Both the position numbers and the translations under genes were made by a program. A stretch of DNA of 64,000 bases from Flectonema sp. DT1601. Lineage: Eukaryota > Euglenozoa > Diplonemea > Diplonemida > Diplonemidae. The DNA is taken from contig OZ025809.1 of assembly GCA_964019425.1 (NCBI GenBank), positions 124,001-188,000 on the forward strand. The letters run 5' to 3'. Below the pieces are notes generated by a model. That model saw nothing but the letters and a program-made list of their open reading frames with translations. It was not told the DNA's origin and did not search any database. Shown piece by piece: positions 1-10,853 of this stretch. Numbering within the stretch: position 1 is the first letter of the stretch; each line of letters starts with the position of its first letter.

Positions 1-473
1 TAAATACTATCACAATGCAACATGGCAAAGAGGGACAAGTCACAATCAGTTCGTAAGAACGATTATGAAATAGAAACTACAAAACAACAGCACCTCGTCA
101 TTTCATATCAAATGGGCTGACTACTGTCTTAGCACCACAACTCAAGATAATACTCACATAACGATAACCGCTTTTGTTAGACGCGGATGGCTACGTGTAA
201 ACCGACAAACAGGAAAGCAGGTCGGGAAAAAAAGAAAAGGAAGAAAAAAAAAGAAACACGTGTAAACATGTATAAAACTAAGAAAATGCGTCCCTCAAGA
301 TGAAACAAGTGGGAATGTAAATAAGAGCAATGGCACTTTCACTGAGGTGAAGGGAATGAAAACTGGTCCTTTCGAAGTGAAACACGAAAGATAATAACTA
401 CTGTGGGTAAATATAACACCGATCTACTTACTGTACAAATATAAATAACTCATAATTATCAGTACTAAGACAA
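1..473. other. Intergenic, no gene seen
   Basis: No convincing coding frame or structural RNA is seen. The stretch contains short purine-rich tracts (about 228-260) and presumably holds the 3' UTR of the minus-strand EF-hand gene that ends at 474. Confidence 0.5.
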
Positions 474-2305
474 CTATCGTTTCAAACTAGCAGTGTTTAC
501 AGGCTTTGCATGCATTGTAATAATACTTGGCCAATGTATGATACTCGGGTTAGAGGTTCCTATAAAGACTCGCAGCTTGTGATGAATCATTCCAGTTCCT
601 TTATTAGCATTAGTAGAGAGTGCGACACCAACTTGTCTTAGGAATATATCACAATCATAGTCTACTATAAAATAAAGCCAATGACCTCTTTGAAATCCGT
701 GTTTCAATAGAGTGTCCATTGCTTCTCGTTCTGCTTTTTCATGTGTCAGTAAAAATGGTAAAAACGGAATTCGATTTTGGGAAGCAACTCTTTCGATAGC
801 AAGCGCAGGATCAAAGTCTCTTCCGAATAAGATGATTGGAGTAAATGGAGTCGACTGTGGAAGAATATTTAATAGTAAATGTGATTCTAACGCTTCTAAC
901 ATAGATGATCGTTTAGGGTTTTTTGTAACCTCTTCAATACTTCTGCTAAATCTATACTTTAGTATATCAAACTGAGCTGGATTCGCAGGTAACAACTGTT
1001 ATATTATTATTACTTAGAGTGATTCATCAAATTAAGGAAACACGACATACCATCTGTTGAAGTAGATTTCTAAATTCATTGATGTCGAGTTCACCATCTG
1101 AGTCAAGATCAACACGACTTATGAGTAGTCGTACTAAGTCTTCAGATTCATTCTTTGATAATTCTAATAAACTTTTAAATACCAATCTCATTTCTTCTAT
1201 TTCTATTTTACCTGACTTGTCTTGATCCCATTCAAAGAATAGTTGGCAAAGTAATCGACTTCTTCTGATCTTTTCTTGAGCTGTTTTTTTTTTTTTTTTT
1301 TAAATTCTAAAACAGATGCTATTATTGATAAATACAACAAAAAAGAAATACAAACATTTAGAAACGTCTCCTATACACTGTAATAAGAAGTCAAGCAGGC
1401 TGTCAAATTCTCTGGGAGTTGAGTTTTGTGCTAATCCGTGGATGAAGAATTGAAATTCAGACCAATTGACACAACCATCTAGATCTTTATCAATCGTATT
1501 TAGGAGCTCTTTGCAATGGTCGAAAGATTCTCCTTCTGACCAGTTGTAGAAGAATTTTAATACGGAATGAAGCTCATTAAGTTCTATGAAACCACTTCCA
1601 TCAATACTAATGTCACTCGATGAGTCCCATCTTCGAAACACATTAAGAAGATTAATATAACGACGTTCCAATTCAAGGATTCCGGGTTTGAATTTTTCAC
1701 CGTTGTCGTATGAACTTCCAATGAGACAAATATCCCTCGCCATGGCTACTTGCTTTGCTCTGTCAGAAGGAGATCGTACAGACTGTGCTCCAGACTTATT
1801 GGATTTATTACTGGATCTACTTGAAGAAGGTCTTCTACCTTTCTGAGGTGGTGTTGAAGGTTTTATAGGAACATAAGTCTGAGCTACCCGAGTCTTATCT
1901 TTTTGAGGTACTGTCGTTGAACTTGTTATAGCAGGTAGTCTTCCATCTTTACTTGATTCTGGACCAACACTACTCGCTGTTGAAGCTGATGAAGACACCG
2001 CTGTTGTTTATTCTTATTAAACACATCAGTAACTATTGTCTTGGTTTATAAGAAACAATCAATTCATACCTGCCTCTCGTCTAGTAGACACAGCACTGTC
2101 TAATGCTCTATGAAGAGAGTGAAGTTCATTGTTGTCTAGTTCGTGAAACGCTTGTGTGACCTGTTTTTATTTCCCTTTTTTTTTTTAATTATTCTCTGCC
2201 ATCTTGAATGCTTAATAGAACACAACAACAACGTACCTCTTGTGGAGACGCTGATGCAAGCGATTTTAAGCAGCCGGTTGGATTTCCAGCAGCGGCTGTC
2301 TGCAT
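474..2305 (-). CDS. EF-hand protein with dynein AAA6-like C-terminus, five exons
   Basis: Predicted exons, in transcription order, are 2305-2237, 2160-2070, 2000-1377, 1280-1051 and 995-474, giving 511 aa with the frame kept across all four introns (55-96 nt, donors GTACGT, GTATGA, GTATAG, GTATGT, all ending in AG). Four EF-hands are visible: two in exon 3 (one with DKDLDGCVNWSEF) and two in exon 4 (DQDKSGKIEIEE and DLDSDGELDINEF), so calcium binding is likely. The last exon resembles the AAA6 end of dynein heavy chains (TPIILFGRDFDP, then GFQRGHWLYF), without any other motor part. The start ATG at 2305 lies 15 nt downstream of a possible acceptor (CAG at 2321-2323); the codons between are open, so an upstream exon is possible. 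A ciliary or axonemal role is inference. The AspH-like gene lies 95 bp upstream on the same strand. Confidence 0.72.
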
Positions 2306-2400
2306 AACGGCCCAAGTGACCTGTGCGGGGATGGAAATAAATAGTTCACAAACAAAATGTACGTTTTACTTATAAAACCAATAATGATACGAGACGTACA

Positions 2401-3390
2401 CTACTTCCACACTTGGTCATCAGGTACTACAACAGACTTCGCATTCTTCATAGTGAGATAAGGATTATTATTACTTTGAAGAAGGTGTTTCTCATGAAGT
2501 AATTGCATCATTTTTAATAACGACACCTCAGAGTCTGTTAGTTGTGGATGCCAAACATCACATATGAGAACATGTCTTGGTGATGATGAAGAATTAACAG
2601 CATGATGACTAAACGAGTCATCAAATATTATCGGATCATTAATACTTACATTCCTTCGAATGGTATTCACTTCTAAATAACAAGAAGATGATTCCACAGA
2701 CTCAGATCTAATTGGGAGGTACAATCGAATCTTTTTATTTGTAGGTCCATGATGAGGTTGAATTATAGAATTCGGAGATAAACAAGAAACCAATATGTGT
2801 CCGAAAAACCGATCTTGAAGATGGTCTTTCGCTATTGAAAGGGTTTTGGTAAAGAATTCTGATTCTGAAGGAAGCTCCGCAGCTTCGCTTGTCATAATGT
2901 AAGCAACATTCCAGTGACCTTGTTTTGTAGCAATAGCACCTAAATGATCGTTATCAGATCCTGGAGGACAGGTGTCATTGGGATTCCGGTAGGGGTGGAA
3001 TGCTGCAGTTCTGTCAGATTGTAATACCTGTAATTCCTCTCTGCATTCACTCATTAGTTTTAACAAAACATTATTATCGATAGACAGCTCCTCAGGGGTC
3101 CAATATTCCTTTGCCTTCAAACCATGAATGTAGTCGTTGCATCCTTTTTGTCCTTCTGGCTTTGATAACCTACTTCCTGGTACAACAAACTGATGAATCC
3201 AATTGCTTACTACTGGGTATTGTTGTTTATCGATTAGGGAGTCTGATATTTTTTCTAAAAGAACTTGTTGAACTTTTTGATTCTGTTCTGTAGTATCGTG
3301 TACTGAAGACATTAATTCACTCCACTTCACTAACCGAATTGCTTGTGGTTTACTAATCAATGATCCGCATTTCTGAAGCAGTAAATTCAT
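2401..3390 (-). CDS. Aspartyl/asparaginyl beta-hydroxylase domain protein
   Basis: This single exon encodes 329 aa from the ATG at 3390; the frame extends a little upstream but only with a TTG. The C-terminal half matches the AspH-type 2-oxoglutarate/Fe(II) hydroxylase fold: GHWNVAYIM near 158, the metal-site segment QPHHGPTN near 211, and IFDDSFSHH near 255 followed by VLICDVWHPQL near 274. His213/214 and His262/263 are the likely iron ligands and Arg272 the likely 2-oxoglutarate contact. The family usually has R-x-H after GPTN; here the corresponding segment reads IRLYL, with Tyr in place of His, so activity is uncertain. There is no signal peptide or membrane segment, unlike animal AspH, which suggests a cytosolic enzyme. 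The first 120 residues are unassigned. Confidence 0.82.
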   Translation of the reverse strand: MNLLLQKCGSLISKPQAIRLVKWSELMSSVHDTTEQNQKVQQVLLEKISDSLIDKQQYPVVSNWIHQFVVPGSRLSKPEGQKGCNDYIHGLKAKEYWTPEELSIDNNVLLKLMSECREELQVLQSDRTAAFHPYRNPNDTCPPGSDNDHLGAIATKQGHWNVAYIMTSEAAELPSESEFFTKTLSIAKDHLQDRFFGHILVSCLSPNSIIQPHHGPTNKKIRLYLPIRSESVESSSCYLEVNTIRRNVSINDPIIFDDSFSHHAVNSSSSPRHVLICDVWHPQLTDSEVSLLKMMQLLHEKHLLQSNNNPYLTMKNAKSVVVPDDQVWK

Positions 3391-5676
3391 CGGTAGGCAC
3401 AACGTTTAACTTGATGAAAGAAAAGACAAAATAAAAATAAAAAGAAGAATGAAAAAAGTGTTGTATTTCCTGTTAATAAATGATTATTTATTATTTAATA
3501 AATAAAATAAAATAAAATATAAAAAAAAAAAACACAACTGTATTGCTGCTTTAAATCGAAAACTATTGTTCGCCATGTTTGTTGATTTTGTTGTATAAAA
3601 AAAAAAAGAATTTTCATATCATTTAATACCCTCACACAATACTTTTGTTTTCTTTTTTTTTTTGGCATTATTCCGTCAGCTAGGTTTGGAGTCGAATTAA
3701 CGCAAAAGGAAGTAATATTTTTATATTTTTTTTTTGTAATCGCATAATAAGAATCCTCTACCGATATACGGAGAGAAATAATCGAAATATTGAAAGACAG
3801 GATATAAAAAAGTAAAAAAAAAAAAAAAAAAAGCTATGTCAAGGCGGAACAGGTGAGGGACAAGTGCAACGTAGCCAGGCACCGCTATGAAAATTAAAAT
3901 TATCAGGGGGGGTAAATCTGCTCCATAATATTCAGCAGTTCAAGTAAGAAGCTATAGTTAGGTTTTTGTGTTTTATTTTCTTCTTTTTTTCTTCATTCCC
4001 TTTCAGAATGAACATTGGGAAGCTATTAAATAACTTAAATCGAAATATCGAACGCGCTGCATTCCATCGAATAGTCGAACCGCATCTTTTTAAGTTTATT
4101 GTGGTACGATCCTATTGTGGTTAAGAGGTTAACACATTACAGGATCGGCTACAAGATAAATGAATTTTGATGCTTTTGGAATGTAAATAGCTCCGTCAGT
4201 TTCATTTTTTCCTCTTGAGATGGAGCTCCTCATAATTGCTCTTTTCGATCCGTGTCCAGTAGTCCATTCATCACTTCTGACTCGTAAACCACATCCTCTG
4301 CGAGAGTTTCTTGAACCGCTCATATTTCTTTTTTCAAAATCAAACTGGATTGGCTAATTAAGGGAATATATATATCGTAATATAATTAAAACATTTTTAT
4401 TTATAAATCACACTCTGCGATCATGGTGTTGTTGTTTCTTATGAAGGAATTTAATAATTATTATTGTTGTTCTTTATACCTGTGTTCAAAAAACAGAAAA
4501 TAAAAAAATTCTCATCCCTTATCCAAAAAAAAGAGAGTCGATAATCGGGATGTAGCAAATTGCTCGATAAGAAAAAAAAAAAAAAGAAAAAAAACGAGGG
4601 AAAAAAAAGAGAACTTTTTGTTTGTCTTACTCCTCATAATCGTAACAACAACTAATGTATCTTTTCTATTAATTGCTAGTGATTATTACTGAATAACCAT
4701 AAAGAAGTGACAACCAATTTTTTTTTCCCCCTTCTATTACAACAAACAACTAAATGCTTGCAAGATAACAGCAATAAAAATTAACAATCAGTTCCATTCT
4801 GCTTCGATATGTTTTTTTTTTTTTTTGCATTTTTTCGTTTTTATTGCAACTGACCATCCTATTCAACAAAAGTACTCTTCTGAAGTGGATTTAAAATTCA
4901 GAGATTTGTCGTACCAAATAAAAAAGTGTCAACAGGAAGAACAACACTGATTGCTTCGCTCAACTGATGACGAATTATCTCATCTGAAGCATGCTGCCAC
5001 GCTTCAGAGACCTTTTTGACGTACTTGATGGTAAGAAAGCTGTTCAAAGGTTGAGTAAAACACAAAAAGTAAATGGAATTATTCTGTTTGTCACGATTTT
5101 CCTTCTTTTTATTAAAAAGAAAAGAAAAAATAAATTATATAAAAAAAAAAAAAAAAAAACCCCAATTTCACTAAGGCAGGGGGAGGGTACGGGATTGGGA
5201 AAAAAAAAGAACGAACCAGAAAACCAAGCAAACAAATTATCTCTCCCTTTGAAAATCAAAAGCTCAGCAGAGAAGAGCAACAAGAACAATAAACAAATAC
5301 ATGGAACAACATATTATCCCTGGTACCGACAGAGGTGGTGAAGAGTCCAAAATCTTTTTACACCAAGTCACCGACCAACATAAAAGCAGTAAAACAGCAC
5401 ACAAGTGCTGCTCTGTGAAACCAATCATCAGTAAGTTCGCGTGCGCCAGCCAGTTTGCTGTTTAAAGCAAGTGAAACAATACTGAGACCGCCATACCTTT
5501 GACGAAAATAGAAGGGGGATGGGATTAACTATTTAGCTATACTTTTAGTGATATAAACAACATATGTATTGTATAAGGGCAATAGAGGAGGAGAATTGAA
5601 AGAGAGAAAGTGTACTTATGGTACAGCGTCTTTCAGAGATAAAAAAAAAAAAAAAATTCATTAATTGTTACTTAAC

Positions 5677-5709
<33 letters not shown>

Positions 5710-5994
5710 AGAAATATCCCATGCTTGTTTCACACCCACGATTTAATCCATATATACAGCCGGTGTCCGTTCACATGGACAGTATTAGCCCGAAATAAGT
5801 TAATACTTGGGATTGTTCTTTAAGGCTGATCGGGAAAGATTAACTGAGTCAGACCGGAATTGAAACAAACGTCTTTACTTGGATAGCCGTTTTGTTAAAT
5901 AGCTGGCTAGCGGAAAGACGGTTAGCACGTTGGCCACACATCAGGTAACACCAAAAACTCGTTAAAAAGAATGAAAATTACCACATAAATCTCA
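3391..5994. other. Long intergenic region, AT-rich
   Basis: About 2.6 kb dominated by A and T homopolymers (for example near 3815-3832, 4572-4600, 5141-5159 and 5681-5708). Apart from one small open frame at 4129-4323, which is listed separately, nothing coding is seen. Confidence 0.5.
4129..4323 (-). CDS. Possible small protein, unrecognised
   Basis: An ATG-started 64-codon frame, Ser/Arg/Gly-rich at its start. Its codon use looks less AT-driven than the surrounding DNA, and the ATG follows a purine-rich leader. No family is recognised. It could be a real small gene, one exon of a spliced gene (a GTAATG donor-like site sits just before the stop), or chance. Confidence 0.28.
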   Translation of the reverse strand: MSGSRNSRRGCGLRVRSDEWTTGHGSKRAIMRSSISRGKNETDGAIYIPKASKFIYLVADPVMC

Positions 5995-8697
5995 CTAGTC
6001 AGCTGCCTCATCTTCCTCAGGCACTTCCAGAGGTTGGATTTCTTCTTCGGTTTTCGCAGCCTTCTTGGCTCTTTTTTTCTTGCGGTTTTCACGACGTTGT
6101 TTCTTTTGCTCTTTTTCTTCCGCCTTTTCAGCTTCGGTTTGTTCAGGTGTGGCGGTTTTTGGAGATTCAGTTTCTGGCTCCTTAACAGCAGCAGCTGATG
6201 CCACCGCGGCAACAGAAGGAGTTAACGAGGTATTAATTATGTCTGATGATTTCTGTACTGTCTCTGGACCTTCTTCAATCTTCTCATAGTCGTACTCAAA
6301 TGGTTCATCCATCGCGATGTCCATCAGTTCGTCTCCAGCGACTTCAAAGTTTCTAATAACTTTTCCTTTTGTTGATCTTTTTGTCTTCCGTGTGTGTTTC
6401 ATGAAAAAATATATACCCAATCCACATAGTAATAATACCACAATAATGACTGGAATAATCCAAAGAATGCTACCTGACTTCTCTTCTGGGATTGGGGTGG
6501 TTGGAATCGGAGTTGAACGACCAGAGGCGGGATCGAAAGGTAAAGGAGTTACTGGCAATTTGGGAGAGTTTGTTGCAAGTACGGTTACTGGTTGGTAAGT
6601 CGCTCCCGCAGGGAGCGATGTTGCAGGCACATCAGTCGAACCCACAGTTCCCGGAACGCTTGTTACAGCAGGTTGGTAAGTCGCTCCCGCAGGGAGGGGT
6701 GTTGCAGGCACATCAGTCGCACCCACAGTTCCCGGAACGCTTGTAACAGCAGGTTGGTAGGTCGCTCCAGGAGGAAGGGGTGTTGCAGGCACTACGGTTC
6801 CTCCCGGTGGCAAAGTCAAAATTGGTGAGACTCCCGGAGTATTTGTACCGACAGGCTGAGGGGTCGTTGCAGTTGGTTTAGAGGTTGGTGTTATAACTAG
6901 TGGTGTATCAGTTACTGCGTTAGGTTTCGGCGTGATAACTGGCGGCTGTGGGGTCACAACAGGCGGCTTTGGTGTGATAACTGGCGGCTGTGGTGTGATA
7001 ACTGGCGGCTGTGGGGTCACAACGGGCGGCTTTGGTGTGATAACTGGTGGCTGTGGGGTCACAACAGGCGGCTTTGGCGTGATAACCGGTGGCTGTGGAG
7101 TCACAACGGGCGGCTGTGGTGTGATAACTGGCGGCTGTGGGGTCGCAACGGGCGGCTTTGGCGTGATAACCGGTGGCTGTGGAGTCACAACGGGCGGCTG
7201 TGGTGTGATAACTGGCGGCTGTGGGGTCACAACGGGCGGCTTTGGCGTGATAACCGGTGGCTGTGGGGTCGGCTGTGCAGTCGGCGCAAAAGTTGGATGC
7301 ACAGTAGGATGCGCAGTTGGGGCTGCAGTAGGAGGTGCAGGAGTAGGCAACACACATCCTGCATAACCAGAACCCTGAATAAATCCATGTGCTTGTGTGC
7401 ATCTAATTGTTCCTGCAGCCCATCCATTTAATCCCTTACAAGAGAAACTACAATCCTGTCCGTACGGTGCGAAAGGTTTACAGTTGTCTTCGACGTCATC
7501 TATTCTCTTATCGAGGCCACCAACACCTGGACCATTCGGAGGAAGGCAACCAAACACAACGGGAGGAGCTTCTGTAGTTGGAACTGCTGTTGGAAAACGT
7601 GCACATCCTCCAGAAGAAGTGAACAGAGGATCAACATCCCAAATTCCACCATCTGTACATTGAATTGAATCGAGACTGACTCCAGTTATTCCAGAACAAG
7701 TGTAATAACATTTTCCGTTTAATTGAGTTTCACGAGCACAAGGAGGAGCAACACCAATGATACTAGGACTTAGACGAGGTGCTATATTAGTGTCAGTACT
7801 ACTTCTGTGATAAGGAATAGAACATGTATCTTTTGCACATTGGAATCCTGTTGAAGACCAGTTTGCGTGGAAGGCTGAGGATCCTTCACAAACGATATCA
7901 CCAACTCGAGTGTATCCAGTGAGGCATACTGCAGGGCAAACTGTACCTTCAGGGATGGTACGGGTAGAACCATCACATGCATCCATACTACCAGGAAGTA
8001 CGTTTGCAAACGTTGGTGGTTTATCTTTACAAACAGTTGTTCCCATTGCTACTGAAATATCAACAATCCAAGACTTTGTTTCAGACATTGAACATGGATA
8101 ATTAACATCATCTTTAACACCAGCCTTAAGATTAACATCTGTGTCTCTAGTCCACATTTCAAAGGATCCAGGTTCTACATCGGTCATAATCATAACGTAC
8201 CAGGTTTTAAATGAAAAATCACCCCCACCAAACTGGGTAGCGATTTCATTACATCCGTGAGGGAAAACATCACCACTTCTAGCAATGGCAATCCCTGGAG
8301 TAGTATTAAAGTGATCAGGGTTTGCGTCATAACAAACTATTTCACTATCTGGGAAGATAGCTCTCTGACCTGCGTGATCTTTGATGGATCCGCAATTGTT
8401 CTTAATACTGCCGACGTAATCATTCACAGTTGCACTTTCTCCGTAAATTATTGGCCTTGCATCCGCAACCGGACAGTAATCTGTGAAATTCTCTGCTAAC
8501 TGTTTCCCACTAGGTGCTTTTATAAACCCTGTTCCGTTTATAACAGTGTTATCATTAGGAGTCTCGTGATAGGTTCCTAACCAAAGCGTAAACGCTCCTG
8601 GTAGTGACGGACTTGTCGAAGAGCAAACAATAACGATGTGAGCAACATTGCCGGCCACTAGCGCTAGCAGTAAAACTATTTGATGAATAGTAACCAT
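5995..8697 (-). CDS. Type I surface protein with Cys-rich ectodomain and Pro/Thr repeat stalk
   Basis: 900 aa from the ATG at 8697; twelve upstream in-frame codons lack an ATG. Order: signal peptide (hydrophobic stretch from residue 4), a Cys-rich ectodomain to about residue 470 with sushi-like spacing (segments such as CPAVCLTGYTRVGDIVC), a stalk of a 7-residue Pro/Thr motif (TPQPPVI and TPKPPVV variants, plus-strand 6928-7267), a second repeat of about 27 residues in three copies (about 6580-6810), a membrane helix at about 744-766, and a charged tail rich in Lys, Arg and Glu. The architecture points to a heavily O-glycosylated cell-surface protein; ligand and function are unknown. A pyrimidine tract and CAG 19 nt upstream of the ATG could be a spliced-leader acceptor. 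Confidence 0.8.
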   Translation of the reverse strand: MVTIHQIVLLLALVAGNVAHIVIVCSSTSPSLPGAFTLWLGTYHETPNDNTVINGTGFIKAPSGKQLAENFTDYCPVADARPIIYGESATVNDYVGSIKNNCGSIKDHAGQRAIFPDSEIVCYDANPDHFNTTPGIAIARSGDVFPHGCNEIATQFGGGDFSFKTWYVMIMTDVEPGSFEMWTRDTDVNLKAGVKDDVNYPCSMSETKSWIVDISVAMGTTVCKDKPPTFANVLPGSMDACDGSTRTIPEGTVCPAVCLTGYTRVGDIVCEGSSAFHANWSSTGFQCAKDTCSIPYHRSSTDTNIAPRLSPSIIGVAPPCARETQLNGKCYYTCSGITGVSLDSIQCTDGGIWDVDPLFTSSGGCARFPTAVPTTEAPPVVFGCLPPNGPGVGGLDKRIDDVEDNCKPFAPYGQDCSFSCKGLNGWAAGTIRCTQAHGFIQGSGYAGCVLPTPAPPTAAPTAHPTVHPTFAPTAQPTPQPPVITPKPPVVTPQPPVITPQPPVVTPQPPVITPKPPVATPQPPVITPQPPVVTPQPPVITPKPPVVTPQPPVITPKPPVVTPQPPVITPQPPVITPKPPVVTPQPPVITPKPNAVTDTPLVITPTSKPTATTPQPVGTNTPGVSPILTLPPGGTVVPATPLPPGATYQPAVTSVPGTVGATDVPATPLPAGATYQPAVTSVPGTVGSTDVPATSLPAGATYQPVTVLATNSPKLPVTPLPFDPASGRSTPIPTTPIPEEKSGSILWIIPVIIVVLLLCGLGIYFFMKHTRKTKRSTKGKVIRNFEVAGDELMDIAMDEPFEYDYEKIEEGPETVQKSSDIINTSLTPSVAAVASAAAVKEPETESPKTATPEQTEAEKAEEKEQKKQRRENRKKKRAKKAAKTEEEIQPLEVPEEDEAAD
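6580..7267. repeat. Coding minisatellites in the surface-protein gene
   Basis: Two in-frame tandem arrays lie inside the 5995-8697 gene. The first (6928-7267) has a 21-nt unit with a 42-nt higher-order alternation, encoding Pro/Thr heptads. The second (about 6580-6810) has three copies of an 81-nt unit. Unit lengths divisible by three keep the frame when copy number changes. Confidence 0.85.
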
Positions 8698-9714
8698 GTT
8701 TGATTTGTTGTTCTGAATGAAATGTTTTGACAATTATTTACAGGGGGGTCAGTGCAATACATTATAATAAATGTTTCTAAACTTAGCTGCATACACATCT
8801 CTTTTTTTCCGTGTTGTCATTCAGTGCACCTGCAGGGGGGGTACAAAAGAAAGAAATAACGACTAAAACTGCAGTAAATATTAATAAATTATCGAGTTCG
8901 AGAAGCCAGAGAGAGTTCACAATACGATCTCACGACGAGTACACAAATACAAGAGAGAATATTATATAAGAAGTCCCTATTTAGGTGATACAAATATCAC
9001 TGATTAGGATAGTCTCTGATGATCTCGTAAAGAAAGATCGATCCAAAAACTAAACAAAAAAAAGAAACAAAAAACAAATCCAAAGACCTTGCACAGGTTA
9101 CTACATCAGAGAACTCCTCTCGGAGTCCAAATTAACTCATCTGTTAAGATAGTAATTGAGACTTATGTTTTAGAAAAAAAAATACTAAAAAAAAAAAAAA
9201 AAAAAAAAGTTTGAGAAAATAGATGGTGAAAAAAAAAAAAACATTAAATAAAATTGTTTCTGCTGTTCCTTAAAACTCTGTGGAAAAAACGTTGTTTTCA
9301 TTATACTCTAAATTTTTTATACACCCATGATATTATAATTACATTTATATCATATTTTATAGTTCACCAAAACTTAGTAGTTTATACGACAAAACTTGTG
9401 AAGTGAGTGCAATTAACTATTTTTTTTTTTTCAGCGTTCCGATGAGAAATCGAATAATACTAACGATCTCTGCTGAGCCTGGTTATGACATACATTTGAA
9501 ATTGCTGACCGAAGCATTGTCAAAAAATAAAATAAAAAAGATGAAAGGGGGAGGTATTCGTTAGAAACATTTAGAATGAATATCTGTACCTCGGTGTCCG
9601 TACTAGTGCTATCATATCATGATCACTGATTTTTCTTTTTGCAAAAAAACTGACTGGAGTCTTACTACGTCAAACTTTTTTTTTTTTTTTTTTACAGTAG
9701 TATTTTTTTTCAAG
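8698..9714. other. Divergent intergenic region
   Basis: This gap separates the minus-strand surface-protein gene from the plus-strand gene starting at 9715. It is one of only a few places where the coding strand switches, so it could hold transcription initiation for both directions. Poly-A tracts occur near 9189-9208 and 9229-9241, and poly-T just before 9694. No gene is seen. Confidence 0.45.
9676..9697 (+). promoter_or_regulatory. Candidate trans-splice acceptor (poly-T then CAG)
   Basis: A run of about 18 T is followed by ACAG ending at 9697, 17 nt upstream of the ATG at 9715. This is the expected layout of a spliced-leader addition site in Euglenozoa; a 5'-UTR cis-intron acceptor would look the same. 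Confidence 0.45.
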
Positions 9715-10800
9715 ATGCACGTTTTATTTGGAATAGTGTTGCTTTCATTTGCAATTGGATGCACCAGTGAAAAGCACCAGACAGAAATAGTCTTTTCCGG
9801 AACCTCTTGCAACCAGGGTAACAGCTTGCTGTTAGAGTTTGAGGATTCTGAATGCTCTCAAATTAGTAACGCTGGTGTTTTTCAAGGAAGGTTACCATCC
9901 GGAATTCAGAAGATTTACTTCTTAAGGATAACGATTTCAAATATGACCAATGCGACAGTGGATGTTTTTATTCCTTTACTCAGCGACACTAAGTGTGATA
10001 ATAGTCCACAACTTACAGCCGATTTGGTATCAGAGACATGTAAGGAGATTGCTGTGCTTCCCACGGTCACCATTTATTTGGAGATTCAAATTTTTTCTAT
10101 TGTGACCGATAGTGTTGCTCCTGTACCTTCAGGTGAGATTATGACAGAGGGATTTGTGGCGTCCAGCAGTGCCTAACTGAATTGTTACCTTCCGAAAGCT
10201 GGTGACACAGTCGGTAAGCTGGCCTATACGGTTTCTAATAATAGTGATTGTAGCGTACAGACTGACTTTCAAGGACTACCGGTTTCATTTCCGACATCTG
10301 TCCCAGTTTCACCTGATGAATGCCGTGATGAATATATTAACATGACTCTCGATGTCTTGGAACCTGTTCGTGTCTGGTCTGGTGATTGCACTCCGCAAAT
10401 TAATTGCACTCGTCTTGTCGCATGTGGAAATGCAAGCAACACATCGGCAACAGCGTTATAAGTCTCATCGTGGAATCTTAATAATCAAACAGCTTATTGT
10501 TTACTTCCTATTAAGCCTCAATACTGTGGGTGGAAAGTTAATACTAACTCATCCGGTAAGTGTTCTAAGGAGTACTGTCCTATGACCACAACTGAGATTA
10601 CATTGTGCGACCTTTCACCGGGCAGTTATTGTATTCCAAACCACGCTGCACCATCCACCCCCTCACCCGAGTCACCAGATGTACCGCCAACAAGTCCTTC
10701 GTCGGATGATGATTCGAATATCGTTCCTATTGTTGTTGCTGTTCGTTCTATTTATCGGGATCCTCTTAACATGTCGATACCTAAACAAGAAAAACGCTGA
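9715..10800 (+). pseudogene. Secreted/membrane glycoprotein gene with two in-frame TAA codons
   Basis: The frame starts at the ATG at 9715 with a signal peptide (MHVLFGIVLLSFAIGC) and continues in one reading frame to the TGA at 10798, except for TAA at 10174-10176 and at 10459-10461. Sequence on both sides of each stop looks coding: Cys-rich, with several N-glycosylation sequons and a Pro/Ser stalk near 10650-10700. The 3' end begins a hydrophobic helix (IVPIVVAV) but breaks off into RSIYRD, as if the membrane anchor were damaged. It is most simply a recently decayed pseudogene. Alternatives are unseen introns, stop readthrough or sequencing errors. No family is recognised. It converges on the LRR gene with a gap of about 50 bp. 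Confidence 0.6.
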
Positions 10801-10853
10801 AAATAACAGCACCTTTTTTTCTTGAATGGCGACAATTTATTATTTTTTAAAAG

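Noticed and set aside
2321..2403. Fusion of the AspH-like gene and the EF-hand gene through an intron
   Set aside because: The AspH frame ends in TAG at 2401-2403. The only phase-compatible donor would be GTGTGG, unlike every other donor here. Two adjacent genes is the simpler reading.
6932..7366. Gly/Val-rich plus-strand frame
   Set aside because: It is the complement of the Pro/Thr repeat of the surface-protein gene.
9715..10800. Nuclear genetic code with TAA reassigned
   Set aside because: Other intact genes in the window end in TAA at the expected protein length (for example the LRR gene at 10854 and the DUF1499 gene at 14958), so global reassignment is unlikely.
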